Both the position numbers and the translations under genes were made by a program. From Lysinibacillus odysseyi 34hs-1 = NBRC 100172 (lineage in GTDB: Bacteria > Bacillota > Bacilli > Bacillales_A > Planococcaceae), in contig NZ_BCVX01000001.1 of assembly GCF_001591965.1 (NCBI RefSeq), positions 62,001-126,000 of the forward strand: 64,000 nt of DNA. Direction: 5' to 3'. Of the stretch, positions 54,050 to 63,948 are shown in pieces (position 1 is the first letter of the stretch; every line of letters starts with the position of its first letter). A model generated the notes under the pieces. The model was not told where the DNA came from. It worked only from the letters and a program-made list of their open reading frames with translations, and ran no database searches.

Positions 54050-54700
54050 TTATATCGAATAGCGGAAAATGCCCCGGTCTGTATGAATGATGGTGGGCGT
54101 CTCCTTCCCCGGCTTTTCTGAAAAAATCCATCGTCTGCCTACAGGTCCGACAATAATATAATTCCCCTCTTCCGCCTCACCCATAAAATTCAGAAACTGG
54201 CTTTCATAAATGTTTTCATTGTTCCGCGGGAATATACCCATTCCCATTAATTCTTCTACTACAATTTTTACATCATTTGTTGACACACCTATTTCACTAA
54301 TTCCTACAAGTTGAGTGGGACTGAATTCAACCGTTAATGCTGTCGGCGTTGTAGACCGCGCAATATATTCGATAATATTGCCTGCCGGGTCTTCAAAGTA
54401 CAATGCCTTTGCCTTTGACTCCGTAAAGTCTACCTCATCATCCCCGTCCTCGGTCAATAATGTCATGCGCTGCTGTATCCAATGCTTGGCAGAGTGAAAT
54501 AAATTTGGCGGAATATTGAAAGCAAAGTGGTAGTAGTGCTTTGATTCTTCATTCTGATGGAGCACGAGCAAACTCTCCCCTACACGGAATGTCGCCTTTC
54601 CATCCTTTGTATTCAACAGATCCCAATGAAGCTGGTCCTTATAAAAAGAAATGGTTTCTTCAAAATTTGCGATAAACAGCTCTACTTGCGTAATTTTCAT
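54050..54700 (-). CDS. VOC family protein, two modules
   Basis: Vicinal-oxygen-chelate protein of 216 residues. The first module (QVELFIANFEETISFYKDQLHWD ... YFEDPAGNIIEYIAR) is complete. The second (VGISEIGVSTNDVKIVVEELMGMGI) is shortened. AAGGGGTG lies eight bases before the ATG at 54700; the frame to 54817 is rejected. The substrate is unknown. Convergent with the GNAT gene. Confidence 0.78.
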   Translation of the reverse strand: MKITQVELFIANFEETISFYKDQLHWDLLNTKDGKATFRVGESLLVLHQNEESKHYYHFAFNIPPNLFHSAKHWIQQRMTLLTEDGDDEVDFTESKAKALYFEDPAGNIIEYIARSTTPTALTVEFSPTQLVGISEIGVSTNDVKIVVEELMGMGIFPRNNENIYESQFLNFMGEAEEGNYIIVGPVGRRWIFSEKPGKETPTIIHTDRGIFRYSI

Positions 54701-54987
54701 CTTTCTACACCCCTTTTTTACATAATAGCAACCAACTAAAAAAGGAAACATACGACGCAAGGCTGAATTTACCAGCTGCCATTTTGGCCGGACACTTTCC
54801 CTTGTGTAGGGCTTCAACTATATGTATACGGGATGCTACTCCACCCAACACATCATCACATTATTTTGTCATCCCCTTCCTACGGCAAATAGCTAAAACT
54901 TTTCCAATTATTTGAAACCTATATCTATAGATATCCGTAGAAAGAAAATAAGGGGGCTCCCCCTTCTAAAAGAACGGAGGGTTCGTA

Positions 54988-55542
54988 ATGCTGAATCAAA
55001 AATCACCACGTGTCCTTTTAGTTGTTTTTTCGATTGCTGTACTCATCCTATCTCCTATTTTCATCCTCATTTTGCCTGTTGGTGTAGTAGAAACCATATA
55101 TTTTGATAGAAAGAATATCCTGCTGCTTGTTCCCCGTGCTAATTTTTATTTAATGGCCGGTACAATGACCCTTATTATAGCCATTCTTCTTCTCCTTTCC
55201 TGGAGAAGGAGTGTTTCTACATATATCATCGCTTTTCTTCTGTTGGCCGGAAGCGGCACCGCAGCCCACTATTCAAGTCTCAGCTATACAGCGATACAAG
55301 ATGGAGGACTCGTCCTAAAAAAATTCCATACGGTCAATGATTACCCGTGGAGCAGCATCGCAGAAGTCGTCTATGAGTATGATCCTAATACTTCAGGCAG
55401 CTATATCTTTAAGACAACCGACGGAGAAGCGATTACGATAGAGGAGAACGCACAATTTGGGCCTGCAGAGCAGCGGAAAATATATCGGGCTGTAACAGGG
55501 CAAGGTATCACATTAATCGAACGTGAAAAGAATACAGAGTAA
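54988..55542 (+). CDS. Predicted membrane protein, unknown
   Basis: Protein of 184 residues with three hydrophobic helices in the first 95 residues (VLLVVFSIAVLILSPIFILI, LMAGTMTLIIAILLLLSW, YIIAFLLLAGSGTAAHY) and a C-terminal soluble domain of strand-like character (DGGLVLKKFHTVNDYPWSSIAEVVYEY). The tail resembles small PH-like domains in membrane proteins. No family recognised. GGAGGG lies seven bases before the ATG. Monocistronic. Confidence 0.65.
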   Translation: MLNQKSPRVLLVVFSIAVLILSPIFILILPVGVVETIYFDRKNILLLVPRANFYLMAGTMTLIIAILLLLSWRRSVSTYIIAFLLLAGSGTAAHYSSLSYTAIQDGGLVLKKFHTVNDYPWSSIAEVVYEYDPNTSGSYIFKTTDGEAITIEENAQFGPAEQRKIYRAVTGQGITLIEREKNTE

Positions 55543-55543
55543 A

Positions 55544-55582
55544 CAAAAAAATCCTTACGGGTAGATCCCGCAAGGATTTTTT
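55544..55582. terminator. Bidirectional terminator
   Basis: AAAAAATCCTT / AAGGATTTTTT with an inner CGGG/CCCG pairing, A and T runs on both sides. Serves the unknown membrane protein gene and the convergent ccdC gene. Confidence 0.9.
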
Positions 55583-56069
55583 AGTGCAGCATTGTTTTTT
55601 TCAGCTTTTTATATTGGACAAGCATCGCCAGTCGCCAAGGAATGATCATAGACCATGCCAGGATAAAGAACATGCCTCCCAGTTCCCCGACATCGAGGCT
55701 GTTTGAAAAAATCAGCTTTAAAAGGATGCGCAAAATTAATAGCCCAATCAAAATAAAAACAAATGCCTTAGAACGTTTTAAATAAATTTCTCCATCCCGC
55801 GCCTCAAATTTTGAAGTAGCAATTAATACGGTTGAAAATAAAACACCAATCACTGTCGCTTCTAAAATTTGAAGTGGTGCTACTCGGAATTCCTCAAAAA
55901 TAAACATGAGGGCACCCGTCGACATAGCAATAGGCGGGATGATGATTTTCTTCTCATTAATCGGTTTTTTCTGCGAACGTAAACGGACGAACATCACAAA
56001 AACCGCCATAAAGATCGCCCCCACACTGGAGACGAGAACTAATAATTGAGAAGGTATGGCCCCAAACAC
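55581..56069 (-). CDS. ccdC: Cytochrome c biogenesis protein CcdC
   Basis: Membrane protein of 162 residues with about five hydrophobic segments, matching CcdC (YneJ) of Bacillus: EKKIIIPPIAMSTGALMFIFEEFRV and FILAWSMIIPWRLAMLVQYKKLKK are typical. It is linked to cytochrome c maturation, although in Bacillus subtilis it is dispensable. The start is GTG with GAGGAGGG about six bases upstream. Third gene of the ccdA-ccdB-ccdC operon. Confidence 0.85.
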   Translation of the reverse strand: MFGAIPSQLLVLVSSVGAIFMAVFVMFVRLRSQKKPINEKKIIIPPIAMSTGALMFIFEEFRVAPLQILEATVIGVLFSTVLIATSKFEARDGEIYLKRSKAFVFILIGLLILRILLKLIFSNSLDVGELGGMFFILAWSMIIPWRLAMLVQYKKLKKTMLH

Positions 56070-56099
56070 ACGAATCCCTCCTCTTGATGCTTGACCTTC

Positions 56100-56471
56100 T
56101 TACACTTCCATCGATGGCATAATATTATCGATGACTGCTTTAAGTTTTTCAGGTGTAAACGGCTTCGTGATAAAGTCCTTTGCACCATATTCAATGGCGT
56201 CTATGACTAGGCGTTGATGACCAAGAGCTGTAATCATAATGATCTTTGCATCAGGAAATTCAGGAATGATCTGCTTTACAGCATCCAGTCCTGACATCCC
56301 CGGCATTGTAATATCCATCGTCACAAGATCAGGCTGCAGTTCACGGTACTTCTCAATTGCCTGCCTGCCATTTGAAGCCTCTCCAATGACTTCAAATCCC
56401 CATTCTTTCAGCATGTTCCCAATTGCTACACGCATGAACAATGCATCATCTACAATAAGTACTGTCGGCAT
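56100..56471 (-). CDS. CheY-like receiver domain protein (CcdB/YneI type)
   Basis: Single-domain response regulator of 123 residues. Acidic residues Asp 8 and 9, phospho-acceptor Asp 53, Thr 81 and Lys 103 are all present, so it should be phosphorylated. Its position between ccdA and ccdC matches YneI (CcdB) of Bacillus subtilis, a CheY-like protein of unknown role in that operon. GAAGGAG precedes the ATG. No output domain. Confidence 0.85.
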   Translation of the reverse strand: MPTVLIVDDALFMRVAIGNMLKEWGFEVIGEASNGRQAIEKYRELQPDLVTMDITMPGMSGLDAVKQIIPEFPDAKIIMITALGHQRLVIDAIEYGAKDFITKPFTPEKLKAVIDNIMPSMEV

Positions 56472-56530
56472 AAGTAACTCCTTCTAATTAGTCAACCTAT
56501 TACAAGATGTATCTGCTATAGTGTAACAAA

Positions 56531-57241
56531 TTAGAACCCTGTAAATCCACCGAAAAATGGTGAAAGTAAGCGAATAATATAATCTAGACCATCAAAGAAT
56601 AGTAACACCCCTACGGCGATCATAATCCAGCCGCCTATTTTGACGATTTTTTGGCTGTTGCGGCGGATCCATCCTAAACGTGAAATGAAGAAGCCTAAAA
56701 TGAAAAATGGTATCGCAAAACCGAAGTAATAAGCAAGCATATATAGCATGCTTGACTCAGGATTAGTACCGGCTAGCAAAGTGATGGAAGCTAGAATAGG
56801 ACCCGTACATGGTGTCCATCCCGCTGCAAAGGCAAGCCCGATTAAAGCTGATCCTAGATAGCCGCTCGGACGGTTCTTAAACTGGAATTTCCGGTCTTTC
56901 ATTAGGAAATCGATTTGCAGAAGGCCAACAATCATCAATCCAAACACGACGATTAAAATCGCTCCTATTTGACGAATCAGATCCTCATATTGGACGAAGA
57001 AAGAGTTCACTATAGAAGCACTGAACCCTATCGCAATAAAGATGAGGGAAAATCCAATGAGGAAAAATAAAGTATGTAAAATTGCCCGCTTCTGCAGCAT
57101 TCCCTTTTCTGCTTTCAGCTCATCCAATGTCATCCCTGTTATATAAGATAAAAAGGCGGGATACAATGGCAAAGTACAAGGTGAGATAAAGCTTAAAAAC
57201 CCTGCACCAAATGCTAAAAATATATTAATATCTGTTGCCAT
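56531..57241 (-). CDS. ccdA: Cytochrome c biogenesis thiol-disulfide transporter CcdA
   Basis: Membrane protein of 236 residues with six helices that passes reducing equivalents across the membrane for cytochrome c maturation and endospore synthesis. The two redox cysteines are in [11 protein letters not shown] and [11 protein letters not shown]. The ATG has AAAGGAACG upstream. First gene of the operon. Confidence 0.93.
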   Translation of the reverse strand: MATDINIFLAFGAGFLSFISPCTLPLYPAFLSYITGMTLDELKAEKGMLQKRAILHTLFFLIGFSLIFIAIGFSASIVNSFFVQYEDLIRQIGAILIVVFGLMIVGLLQIDFLMKDRKFQFKNRPSGYLGSALIGLAFAAGWTPCTGPILASITLLAGTNPESSMLYMLAYYFGFAIPFFILGFFISRLGWIRRNSQKIVKIGGWIMIAVGVLLFFDGLDYIIRLLSPFFGGFTGF

Positions 57242-57394
57242 TCAATTTTTCGTTCCTTTCTCTGTACTGTTTACATCGTACCAAATTTTTGCTGAAAAAG
57301 CGCTTGAATGGACTGTGAAAGTTTCATGGCGGACTTATGAAGAAAGTATGAAGAGATGTAAAAGAGAGCTTTTTGACATAGTCAGGATAAAAAG

Positions 57395-57802
57395 TTACCT
57401 GACTATGTCTATGACTAAAAACAAAAAATAGATTATCGAGGTAAAACCAATGACCACCATAAAGGCCATGGACTGGAACCTCATCATCCACCGCAGCAGA
57501 CTTTCCCCTTCTTTTCGCTTGCTCCATCTTTTAGCCGCCGCAAAGCTGATAAACCAGCAATGCAATGTAATAAATAGAGAAGGAAATACACAAAGAAAGA
57601 TACCACAGACGACACTAAGAGCTAATGTCGGCTGATAGTTGCCGTAATTCACAATATACAGCGGCAACACAAACCAGAATACAGACGTCATAATCAGTAC
57701 CAAGGAAAAAATCACATGCAGCCACAAATACCTGCGGTGCATATTACCATAAAATTGAAAGGCCTCCCTCATATCCAACCCACCTTTTAATGGTTTTTCC
57801 AT
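57395..57802 (-). CDS. Predicted four-helix membrane protein
   Basis: Protein of about 135 residues with four hydrophobic stretches (LWLHVIFSLVLIMTSVFWFVLP, LALSVVCGIFLCVFPSLFITL, SMAFMVVIGFTSIIYFLFLV). No family recognised. Two starts are possible: ATG 57802 after AAGGA, and ATG 57772 after AAAGGTGG. The hairpin ACATAGTCAGG / CCTGACTATGT overlaps its stop codon. Monocistronic. Confidence 0.5.
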   Translation of the reverse strand: MEKPLKGGLDMREAFQFYGNMHRRYLWLHVIFSLVLIMTSVFWFVLPLYIVNYGNYQPTLALSVVCGIFLCVFPSLFITLHCWFISFAAAKRWSKRKEGESLLRWMMRFQSMAFMVVIGFTSIIYFLFLVIDIVR

Positions 57803-58088
57803 GTTATTTCCTTGTACAGCGTATTTAAAAACATTTTTCGCTATCATTTTCTTTATATAAACAATATGTACGAGCTGGTGACAATAATCACGGAATGTGC
57901 CTTTTGTGCACGATGCTTTAAAAACACACTTTTGACAGGGTGGCACAGGCAGCTGCTCTTTCTATTGCTGCATCGTATGGAGGGGCGGAAGAAGGTATTA
58001 CGCGCATTTTGTAGAATTGGTATAAATACAGAGGCGGTACAAAGCGGGAATAATGGAATTATTTATAAAACGGAGAGGTGGAAATAAG

Positions 58089-58370
58089 ATGAAACGATTT
58101 AGCCGATTGTCTTTAGGGTTTCTCATAGCAGGGCTGGTTTTTCTTCTATGGAAGACGCAGATGGAGGGTTCCGCAGAGCCCGTGCTCTTAACCGGTCTTT
58201 TATGTTTAGTCATCGGGGCAATCTTCAGCCTTCTCGCTATGGCAAAAAAAGAAAAAGGAAAGACAAAGTTCACAGCAATCGCTTCCTTTTTCGCTGTCAC
58301 ATTTATGATTACATGGTTTGAGCCTTTTGAAATCATCCGGTTAATGACTTGGCTGAAACACTTCAGTTAA
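58089..58370 (+). CDS. Small three-helix membrane protein
   Basis: Protein of 93 residues with three hydrophobic segments (LGFLIAGLVFLLWK, LLTGLLCLVIGAIFSLLAMA, FTAIASFFAVTFMITWF). No family recognised. GGAGAGGTGG lies seven bases before the ATG at 58089. Followed by a strong terminator; monocistronic. Confidence 0.6.
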   Translation: MKRFSRLSLGFLIAGLVFLLWKTQMEGSAEPVLLTGLLCLVIGAIFSLLAMAKKEKGKTKFTAIASFFAVTFMITWFEPFEIIRLMTWLKHFS

Positions 58371-58390
58371 AGAGCAGGCAATTACTATGA

Positions 58391-58432
58391 AAATAACCTG
58401 TCAGATTTTAGCATCTGACAGGTTACATTTTT
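58391..58432 (+). terminator. Terminator of small membrane protein gene
   Basis: TAACCTGTCAGAT / ATCTGACAGGTTA with loop TTTAGC, followed by CATTTTT. Confidence 0.88.
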
Positions 58433-58454
58433 CTATTGATCTGAAACCATGAGC

Positions 58455-59087
58455 TTAAAACGATCGCAGCTGCTCAGATTCTTCCTTCCCCACCCGTAGG
58501 TTCCAGATTGGCTCGAAGCGGCGGATCATTGCGTTTTTCAGCTGATTCATCTCTTTTTTATCATCCATCGGACAGATCGAGAAATAAATATCGGCTTTAC
58601 CGAATAGCTCCGTCAAGCGGGCATTCACATGACAATGTGTAGCCGTACCGTCCCGGTAGCAGCCCTTTGCCGAAATATTGCCGATGTGCTGATTAAACCG
58701 CTCCTTAAAAGATCTGGCACAGACGCCGGTGAACGTGAGCTCATTATTTACAATAATGTTGTAAACCCCATTTTGTAAAAGCAGTGCATCGTTTCCTTGG
58801 ACGACAAATCGCGAATAGCGTTTATCGCCATAGTTGTTTAGAAATTTCCGGTAAAATGAGTCCCCCTCATTTTTCAGGAGAAGCAGCGCCTCCCCAGCGG
58901 AAAGATCAAGCAGGCTGCCATAATGTTTTTCTGTTTGTTCCTTTAAGTGCTCATACTTTTTTTGCCTGGCCAATTCACCTAACGTCATTTTGTCGAATTT
59001 GGCAAATGTGTTTTCAATCCCCATTTCCAACACATCAATTTCGATTTTCCGAAAATCATAGCGTTTATCCCCAAGTGTTACGTACAT
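58455..59087 (-). CDS. GIY-YIG domain protein, uncharacterised
   Basis: Protein of about 210 residues. The C-terminal half carries a GIY-YIG nuclease-like domain: GVYNIIVNNELTFTGVCARSF in place of GIY...YIG, RFNQHIG with the conserved Arg, and IRRFEPIWNLRVG with the conserved catalytic Glu. The N-terminal half is helical and not recognised. GAAGGGGG lies seven bases before the ATG at 59087; the frame to 59138 is rejected. It is a stand-alone gene. Nuclease function is predicted, not shown. Confidence 0.6.
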   Translation of the reverse strand: MYVTLGDKRYDFRKIEIDVLEMGIENTFAKFDKMTLGELARQKKYEHLKEQTEKHYGSLLDLSAGEALLLLKNEGDSFYRKFLNNYGDKRYSRFVVQGNDALLLQNGVYNIIVNNELTFTGVCARSFKERFNQHIGNISAKGCYRDGTATHCHVNARLTELFGKADIYFSICPMDDKKEMNQLKNAMIRRFEPIWNLRVGKEESEQLRSF

Positions 59088-59189
59088 CCCTTTTCCCCCT
59101 TCAAGTGTACATAGGATATATTCGTCATTTTCGGACAAATTCCTGCAAAAACTGTAAAATTATTCTCGCTAACGCTTTATCTGGTCCAT

Positions 59190-60098
59190 TTACTTTGCCT
59201 GCAGGGCATGACGTTTTCTTGCCTGGTGAATGGAGGAATAGGAGAAAATCGCGATGGCTGTCCAAATGCATCCAAAAGCAACGAGCTCCACTTGTGTGAA
59301 GGGCTCCTTATACAAGAAGACGCCGAGAAAAAATCCGATCGTAGGTGACACATATTGGATAAATCCTAACAAATACATCGGAATCCGCTGTGCACCTTTT
59401 GCGAACAGGATGAGCGGAATCGCTGTTAAAATACCACTGATCATCATGAGGACATCTGTTTGCCAGCCTTCATGCAAAAACTGCATAGAATCATTGCTGT
59501 ACAGATAGATGTAATAAATAACGGCAATCGGCAAAATAAACAATGTTTCAATTGCCAGCCCGCGTGTTGCCTCTAATACAATCCGCTTTTTCAGCACGCC
59601 GTAAACTGCAAAGCTGAAGGCAAGAAGGAGCGACGCCCACGGAACCTGGCCATAATTCACTGTCATGACTAAAACACCCAGCAGGGCCACAACGAGCGCC
59701 AGAATCGTTGAGCGCGACAGCTTTTCCTTAAAGAACAGCATGCCAAATACTACGGAAATAATTGGATTGATATAATACCCCATTGAAGCTTCCAACACGC
59801 GTTCATGAGTAACGGCCCAAATGTAAATATACCAGTTGATCGAAATAAAGAAGGAGGCTGCCATCAGTGAATAAAACTGACGTTTATTGTGCCATAAATA
59901 GGATAAATCGGCCATGAGCTCTTTCCGCTTGCCGATCAGGATGATAAAGATCGTCGTGAAAACAAAAGACCAAATGACACGTCCGAGCAATATTTCCAAA
60001 CTGCTCACATGGTCAAGTAATTTCCAAAACAACGGGAACACACCCCATATGGTATAAGCTGTAAAGGCAAAAAGCATTCCCTTTTGCTGCTCTGTCAT
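59190..60098 (-). CDS. rarD: EamA family transporter RarD
   Basis: Drug/metabolite transporter of 302 residues with ten helices in two EamA repeats. The start GMLFAFTAYTIWGVFPLFWKLL and the motif WYIYIWAVTHERVLEASMGYYINP are typical of RarD. Function in most species is unknown. GAGAGGTG lies six bases before the ATG at 60098. Monocistronic. Confidence 0.85.
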   Translation of the reverse strand: MTEQQKGMLFAFTAYTIWGVFPLFWKLLDHVSSLEILLGRVIWSFVFTTIFIILIGKRKELMADLSYLWHNKRQFYSLMAASFFISINWYIYIWAVTHERVLEASMGYYINPIISVVFGMLFFKEKLSRSTILALVVALLGVLVMTVNYGQVPWASLLLAFSFAVYGVLKKRIVLEATRGLAIETLFILPIAVIYYIYLYSNDSMQFLHEGWQTDVLMMISGILTAIPLILFAKGAQRIPMYLLGFIQYVSPTIGFFLGVFLYKEPFTQVELVAFGCIWTAIAIFSYSSIHQARKRHALQAK

Positions 60099-60312
60099 AG
60101 TAACACCTCTCATATGTAAAGTAAGCCCATTATAGTGTTCGCCTATTGAAAAGTAAATGCATTTCTTTCGAGTATAGAAGGATTAGATGCAGAAGAGAAA
60201 ATTTTCCCGCTCGCATAGCATTTTGTGACAAATTGGTGGCAGTCTTCATTTATCTCTTTCAGCAACGCAGAGTATTTCCTCCTATAGTAGAGAGTTTCTT
60301 TCTTTTTAACGC

Positions 60313-60348
60313 CAAAAAGACCGGGTGAAATGCTTCACCCGGTCTCTG
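60313..60348 (-). terminator. Terminator of ABC exporter operon
   Basis: On the minus strand GAGACCGGGTGAA / TTCACCCGGTCTTTTT with a four-base loop. Confidence 0.9.
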
Positions 60349-60349
60349 T

Positions 60350-62110
60350 TCATTCTACGATGCCATTTTGCAATAAATACATTTTGTGATACAGCCCTTT
60401 TTGTGAAAGCAGTTCCTGATGGTTCCCCCGCTCTACGATTTCCCCTTGGTGAAGCACTAAAATCTGATCGGCATCCTGGATGGTTGATAGCCTGTGGGCA
60501 ATAGCAATCGTTGTACGTCCTTTTCGCATTTTATCAAGCGACTGCTGAATCGCTGTTTCAGTTTCTGTATCAATGGAGGCTGTAGCTTCATCCAGCACAA
60601 GAATTTTTGGGTTCGCCGCTATCGTCCGGGCAAAGGCGATGAGCTGACGCTGCCCGCTTGAATAAGTAGACCCTCGTTCTGTTACATGCTCGTTAAGCCC
60701 GGCCGGCAATGCATCAATGAAGTCAGCCTGGACAAATTTCGCAGCGGCTTCTATCTCTTCATCCGTCATCTCACCATACAGGCGGATATTACTCTTTACT
60801 GTGCCGTAAAACAGAAACGGGTCCTGCAGCACGAGGCCGAGTTTACGCCGGATTTCCTTCTGGCTATATGATTTGATAGAGACTCCATCAATGAAAATAT
60901 TCCCTTGCTCGTATTCATAAAAACGCATGAGCAAATTGATAATCGAGCTCTTGCCTGAGCCTGTATGTCCGACGAGCGCTGTTGTCTCACCCGGACGTAC
61001 GGTAAATGAAATATCCTTTAATACATCTGTTTTTCCATCATAGCTGAATGTCACATCGCGGAATTCGATAAGCCCATCTGTAATGCGCTTTTCGGTATTT
61101 TCCTGCCTAGGTTCTTCATCCGTTTCATCCATTACTTCAAAAACGCGTTTGGCGGCTACAACTGCCTGCTGGAAGATGGCCAGCTGCTCCATCATTTGAT
61201 TAATCGGCTCAAAGAAGCGGGTAATATACGTGACAAACGCATATACGACACCGATTTCTACAGCCCTGTCAAAGGAAGCAATCCCAAAATAGGAAAGCAA
61301 AATAATGATGGCGCCAAAATAAACAAGATCAATGATCGGCCGTAGCAGTAAACTGTTCAGCTTCGTGTTGCGCATCATCGAGCTGTAATGCGCTTCATTA
61401 ATCTCATCAAATTCGCGGTTCAGCCGTTTCTCCTGGCGAAATGCCTGTACAATGCTCATGCCTGATAACGACTCAGACAGCTTTGCATTGAGATCACTCA
61501 ATTTTTCACGCATTGTCATATAAACGACTGCGCTCCATTTCCGGTATAAGTAAATGATGAGCACAAGAATCGGAATGACAAAAATAACATACATCGCAAG
61601 GAGCGGATTTAACAGGAACATCGCAAAGTAAACACCGACGATTAACACAATTGCCTGTACAAAGCTGATCAGCACATTAACAAATAGGTCCTTAATCGCT
61701 TCTGTGTCATTTGTCGCGCGAGAAACAGTAGCGCCTGCGGGTACTTGGTCGAAATAGCGCATACCTAAACGATGCACCTTGCTGAATACGTCAATTCGCA
61801 GCTGCTGAACAACCTTCAGCGCAATGACCTGGAACTTGTAATGCTGCAAGTAACGCAGTACTACATTGGCCACTTCGATAACAATATACGTCACGGCAAG
61901 AAAAACAATCGGCCCTGTCTCAAAGCTCCTCGGTGTAATATGATCATCGATAAACAGCTTGATTAAATAAGGTGTAATCACCTCACCCGTAACGGATAAC
62001 AGTAAAATAACTAAAGCAATCGCGACCGCCTTTTTATGGGGCTTTAAATAGGAGAAAAGGCGCTTCAGTACCTCTGCCTGTTCCTTCCTGCTGATTGAAG
62101 GCTTACTCAT
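60350..62110 (-). CDS. ABC multidrug exporter subunit, canonical Walker B
   Basis: Half-transporter of 586 residues: six membrane helices in the first 320 residues, then an ATPase domain. Walker A is GHTGSGKSS, Walker B is KILVLDEATASID with the catalytic Glu. The signature reads YSSGQRQLIAFA rather than LSGGQ. This pattern is that of the BmrD/YheH or YknV type partner of a heterodimer. GGAAAGGGGTGG precedes the ATG at 62110, which overlaps the stop of the upstream subunit by eight bases. Confidence 0.88.
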   Translation of the reverse strand: MSKPSISRKEQAEVLKRLFSYLKPHKKAVAIALVILLLSVTGEVITPYLIKLFIDDHITPRSFETGPIVFLAVTYIVIEVANVVLRYLQHYKFQVIALKVVQQLRIDVFSKVHRLGMRYFDQVPAGATVSRATNDTEAIKDLFVNVLISFVQAIVLIVGVYFAMFLLNPLLAMYVIFVIPILVLIIYLYRKWSAVVYMTMREKLSDLNAKLSESLSGMSIVQAFRQEKRLNREFDEINEAHYSSMMRNTKLNSLLLRPIIDLVYFGAIIILLSYFGIASFDRAVEIGVVYAFVTYITRFFEPINQMMEQLAIFQQAVVAAKRVFEVMDETDEEPRQENTEKRITDGLIEFRDVTFSYDGKTDVLKDISFTVRPGETTALVGHTGSGKSSIINLLMRFYEYEQGNIFIDGVSIKSYSQKEIRRKLGLVLQDPFLFYGTVKSNIRLYGEMTDEEIEAAAKFVQADFIDALPAGLNEHVTERGSTYSSGQRQLIAFARTIAANPKILVLDEATASIDTETETAIQQSLDKMRKGRTTIAIAHRLSTIQDADQILVLHQGEIVERGNHQELLSQKGLYHKMYLLQNGIVE

Positions 62111-63860
62111 CCTGGCCACCCCTTTCCACAAGCTGCTCTAGCTGCTGCAGCTGATACATCTCATAATAGCGACCACGGAGCGCCATAAGCTCTTCATGTG
62201 TTCCCTTCTCGGCAATTGTTCCATTTTCCATAAAGAGTATAAGATTTGCGTGCTGTATTGCGCTCAATCGATGTGATGTGATGATAGTTGTTGCGTTTTT
62301 TCGTTCTTCTTTCAATGAATGGAGGATCGCTTCTTCCGTTTTTGCATCCACCGCCGATAATGAATCGTCCAGAATGAGTAAATTCGGCTTCATCATTAGT
62401 GCACGTGCAATGGAAATACGCTGCTTCTGCCCTCCTGACAAGGCAACCCCCCGCTCTCCAACGACCGTATCGTAGCCCTGTGAAAAGCGAAGGATATCGT
62501 CATGAATATGGGCGGTTTTCGCTGCGTGCTCCACTTCCTCTTTATTCGCTTGTTCATCGGAAAAGGCAATATTATGATAAACACTTGTAGAAAAAAGGAA
62601 ATGATCCTGCGGAACATAGCCGATTGCTTTCCGGAGCTGTTCCTTCCGGTAATCGTCAATCGGCAAGCCGCCATATGTGATAGTCCCTTCATATTGGTCA
62701 AACTGCCGCAACAGCAGCTTGAGGATTGCACTTTTACCTGATCCCGTTTTTCCTACAATGCCGAGTGTCTCGCCCTCCTGCAAATCGAACGCCACATTTT
62801 TTAATGTTGGATGCTCGTCTCGCGGGAATGTAAAGGATTGAATATGAAAGGAAATTGCTCCTTTTGGCACTTCCGCAATGGCACCTTCCTTATCCTCCAC
62901 ATCGACTGGCGTCTCCAGCAAGGATTCAATGCGGTCATACGAGGCACTTCCCCGCTCCACAATATTGAAAAGCATTCCGATGGCCAGCATCGGCCATACA
63001 AGAAGTCCTAAATATGTCGTGAAGGCGATTAAGTCTCCTACCGACATTGCCCCTTCCACAATGAACTTTGCGCCGAACATTAAGCTTAAAAAATAGCTGA
63101 TGGCAATCACGAGGCTGATTGTCGGGTCAAACAGCGAATCGATTTTTGCTACCCGTATGTTTTTATCTACTACTTCCTGTGAAAGCCTGCGGAAATCCTC
63201 GATATCGTTCTGCTGGTAGCCAAAGGATTTAATGACCTTTACGCCTGTAATGGACTCCTGTGTTTTATCATTTAAATCCGAAAACGCCGCCTGTGCTTCC
63301 CTAAAGCGCATATGTAATAGCTTGCCGTAGTAGCTGGTGGACAGCGCCATAAGCGGCATTGGAATAAGGGCTATCAGCGTCAGGCGCCAATCGATTGTAA
63401 AAGCCATCGCCAAAATAACAAATCCGCCTGTCGTAATCGAGTCAAAAAGCGTCAATACCCCTGAACCGGCCGTCATTTGTACAGCGGAAACATCATTCGT
63501 AGCATGCGCCATTAAATCCCCAATACGGCGCTCCTGATAAAATGCCGGGCCCATTTTGGTAAAATGACGAAACAGCTTTTCACGCAGCAGCTTCCCTAAA
63601 TAATTGGATGAGCCAAAAATCATTTTCCGCCAGTAAAAACGCAGCACATACATGACTAGTACCGTTGCTGCAATGTACGCAAGCCATTTGCCAAGCGAAC
63701 CGGCTGTCAATGTTCCGTCCCCTATTTCATCAATCGTAATCCCGATAATTTTCGGCGGAACAAGCTGCAATATCGCTACAAGAATGAGCATTAGTACCCC
63801 AATACTGTATTCTTTTTGCCGCTCTTTAAAAAACCAGCCGAGCCTTAAAAAAACCTTCAA
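62103..63860 (-). CDS. ABC multidrug exporter subunit, degenerate Walker B
   Basis: Half-transporter of 585 residues with N-terminal membrane domain and C-terminal ATPase. Walker A is GKTGSGKSA and the signature is canonical LSGGQKQRISIA. Walker B is NLLILDDSLSAVD, with Asp in place of the catalytic Glu, so this subunit forms the degenerate site. It corresponds to BmrC/YheI or YknU; I cannot tell which. The start is TTG after GGAGGTGGG. First gene of a two-gene operon for a heterodimeric exporter. Confidence 0.88.
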   Translation of the reverse strand: MKVFLRLGWFFKERQKEYSIGVLMLILVAILQLVPPKIIGITIDEIGDGTLTAGSLGKWLAYIAATVLVMYVLRFYWRKMIFGSSNYLGKLLREKLFRHFTKMGPAFYQERRIGDLMAHATNDVSAVQMTAGSGVLTLFDSITTGGFVILAMAFTIDWRLTLIALIPMPLMALSTSYYGKLLHMRFREAQAAFSDLNDKTQESITGVKVIKSFGYQQNDIEDFRRLSQEVVDKNIRVAKIDSLFDPTISLVIAISYFLSLMFGAKFIVEGAMSVGDLIAFTTYLGLLVWPMLAIGMLFNIVERGSASYDRIESLLETPVDVEDKEGAIAEVPKGAISFHIQSFTFPRDEHPTLKNVAFDLQEGETLGIVGKTGSGKSAILKLLLRQFDQYEGTITYGGLPIDDYRKEQLRKAIGYVPQDHFLFSTSVYHNIAFSDEQANKEEVEHAAKTAHIHDDILRFSQGYDTVVGERGVALSGGQKQRISIARALMMKPNLLILDDSLSAVDAKTEEAILHSLKEERKNATTIITSHRLSAIQHANLILFMENGTIAEKGTHEELMALRGRYYEMYQLQQLEQLVERGGQDE

Positions 63861-63927
63861 ATACTCCCACCTCCAGATTTTTCTATTTTAGCAAATTTCA
63901 TCGGATGAATGAAGAGGAGTATTGAAA

Positions 63928-63948
63928 TTATTTCGAACATTGAAATAA
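63928..63948. promoter_or_regulatory. Possible operator upstream of ABC exporter
   Basis: TTATTTC and GAAATAA form a perfect inverted repeat of seven-base arms with a seven-base spacer, about 70 bases before the TTG start. The size fits a dimeric MarR- or TetR-type repressor site. No regulator gene is within the window. Confidence 0.45.

Noticed and set aside
57378-57408. Hairpin ACATAGTCAGG/CCTGACTATGT as a terminator
   Set aside because: No T run follows on either strand; may be a weak end signal only.
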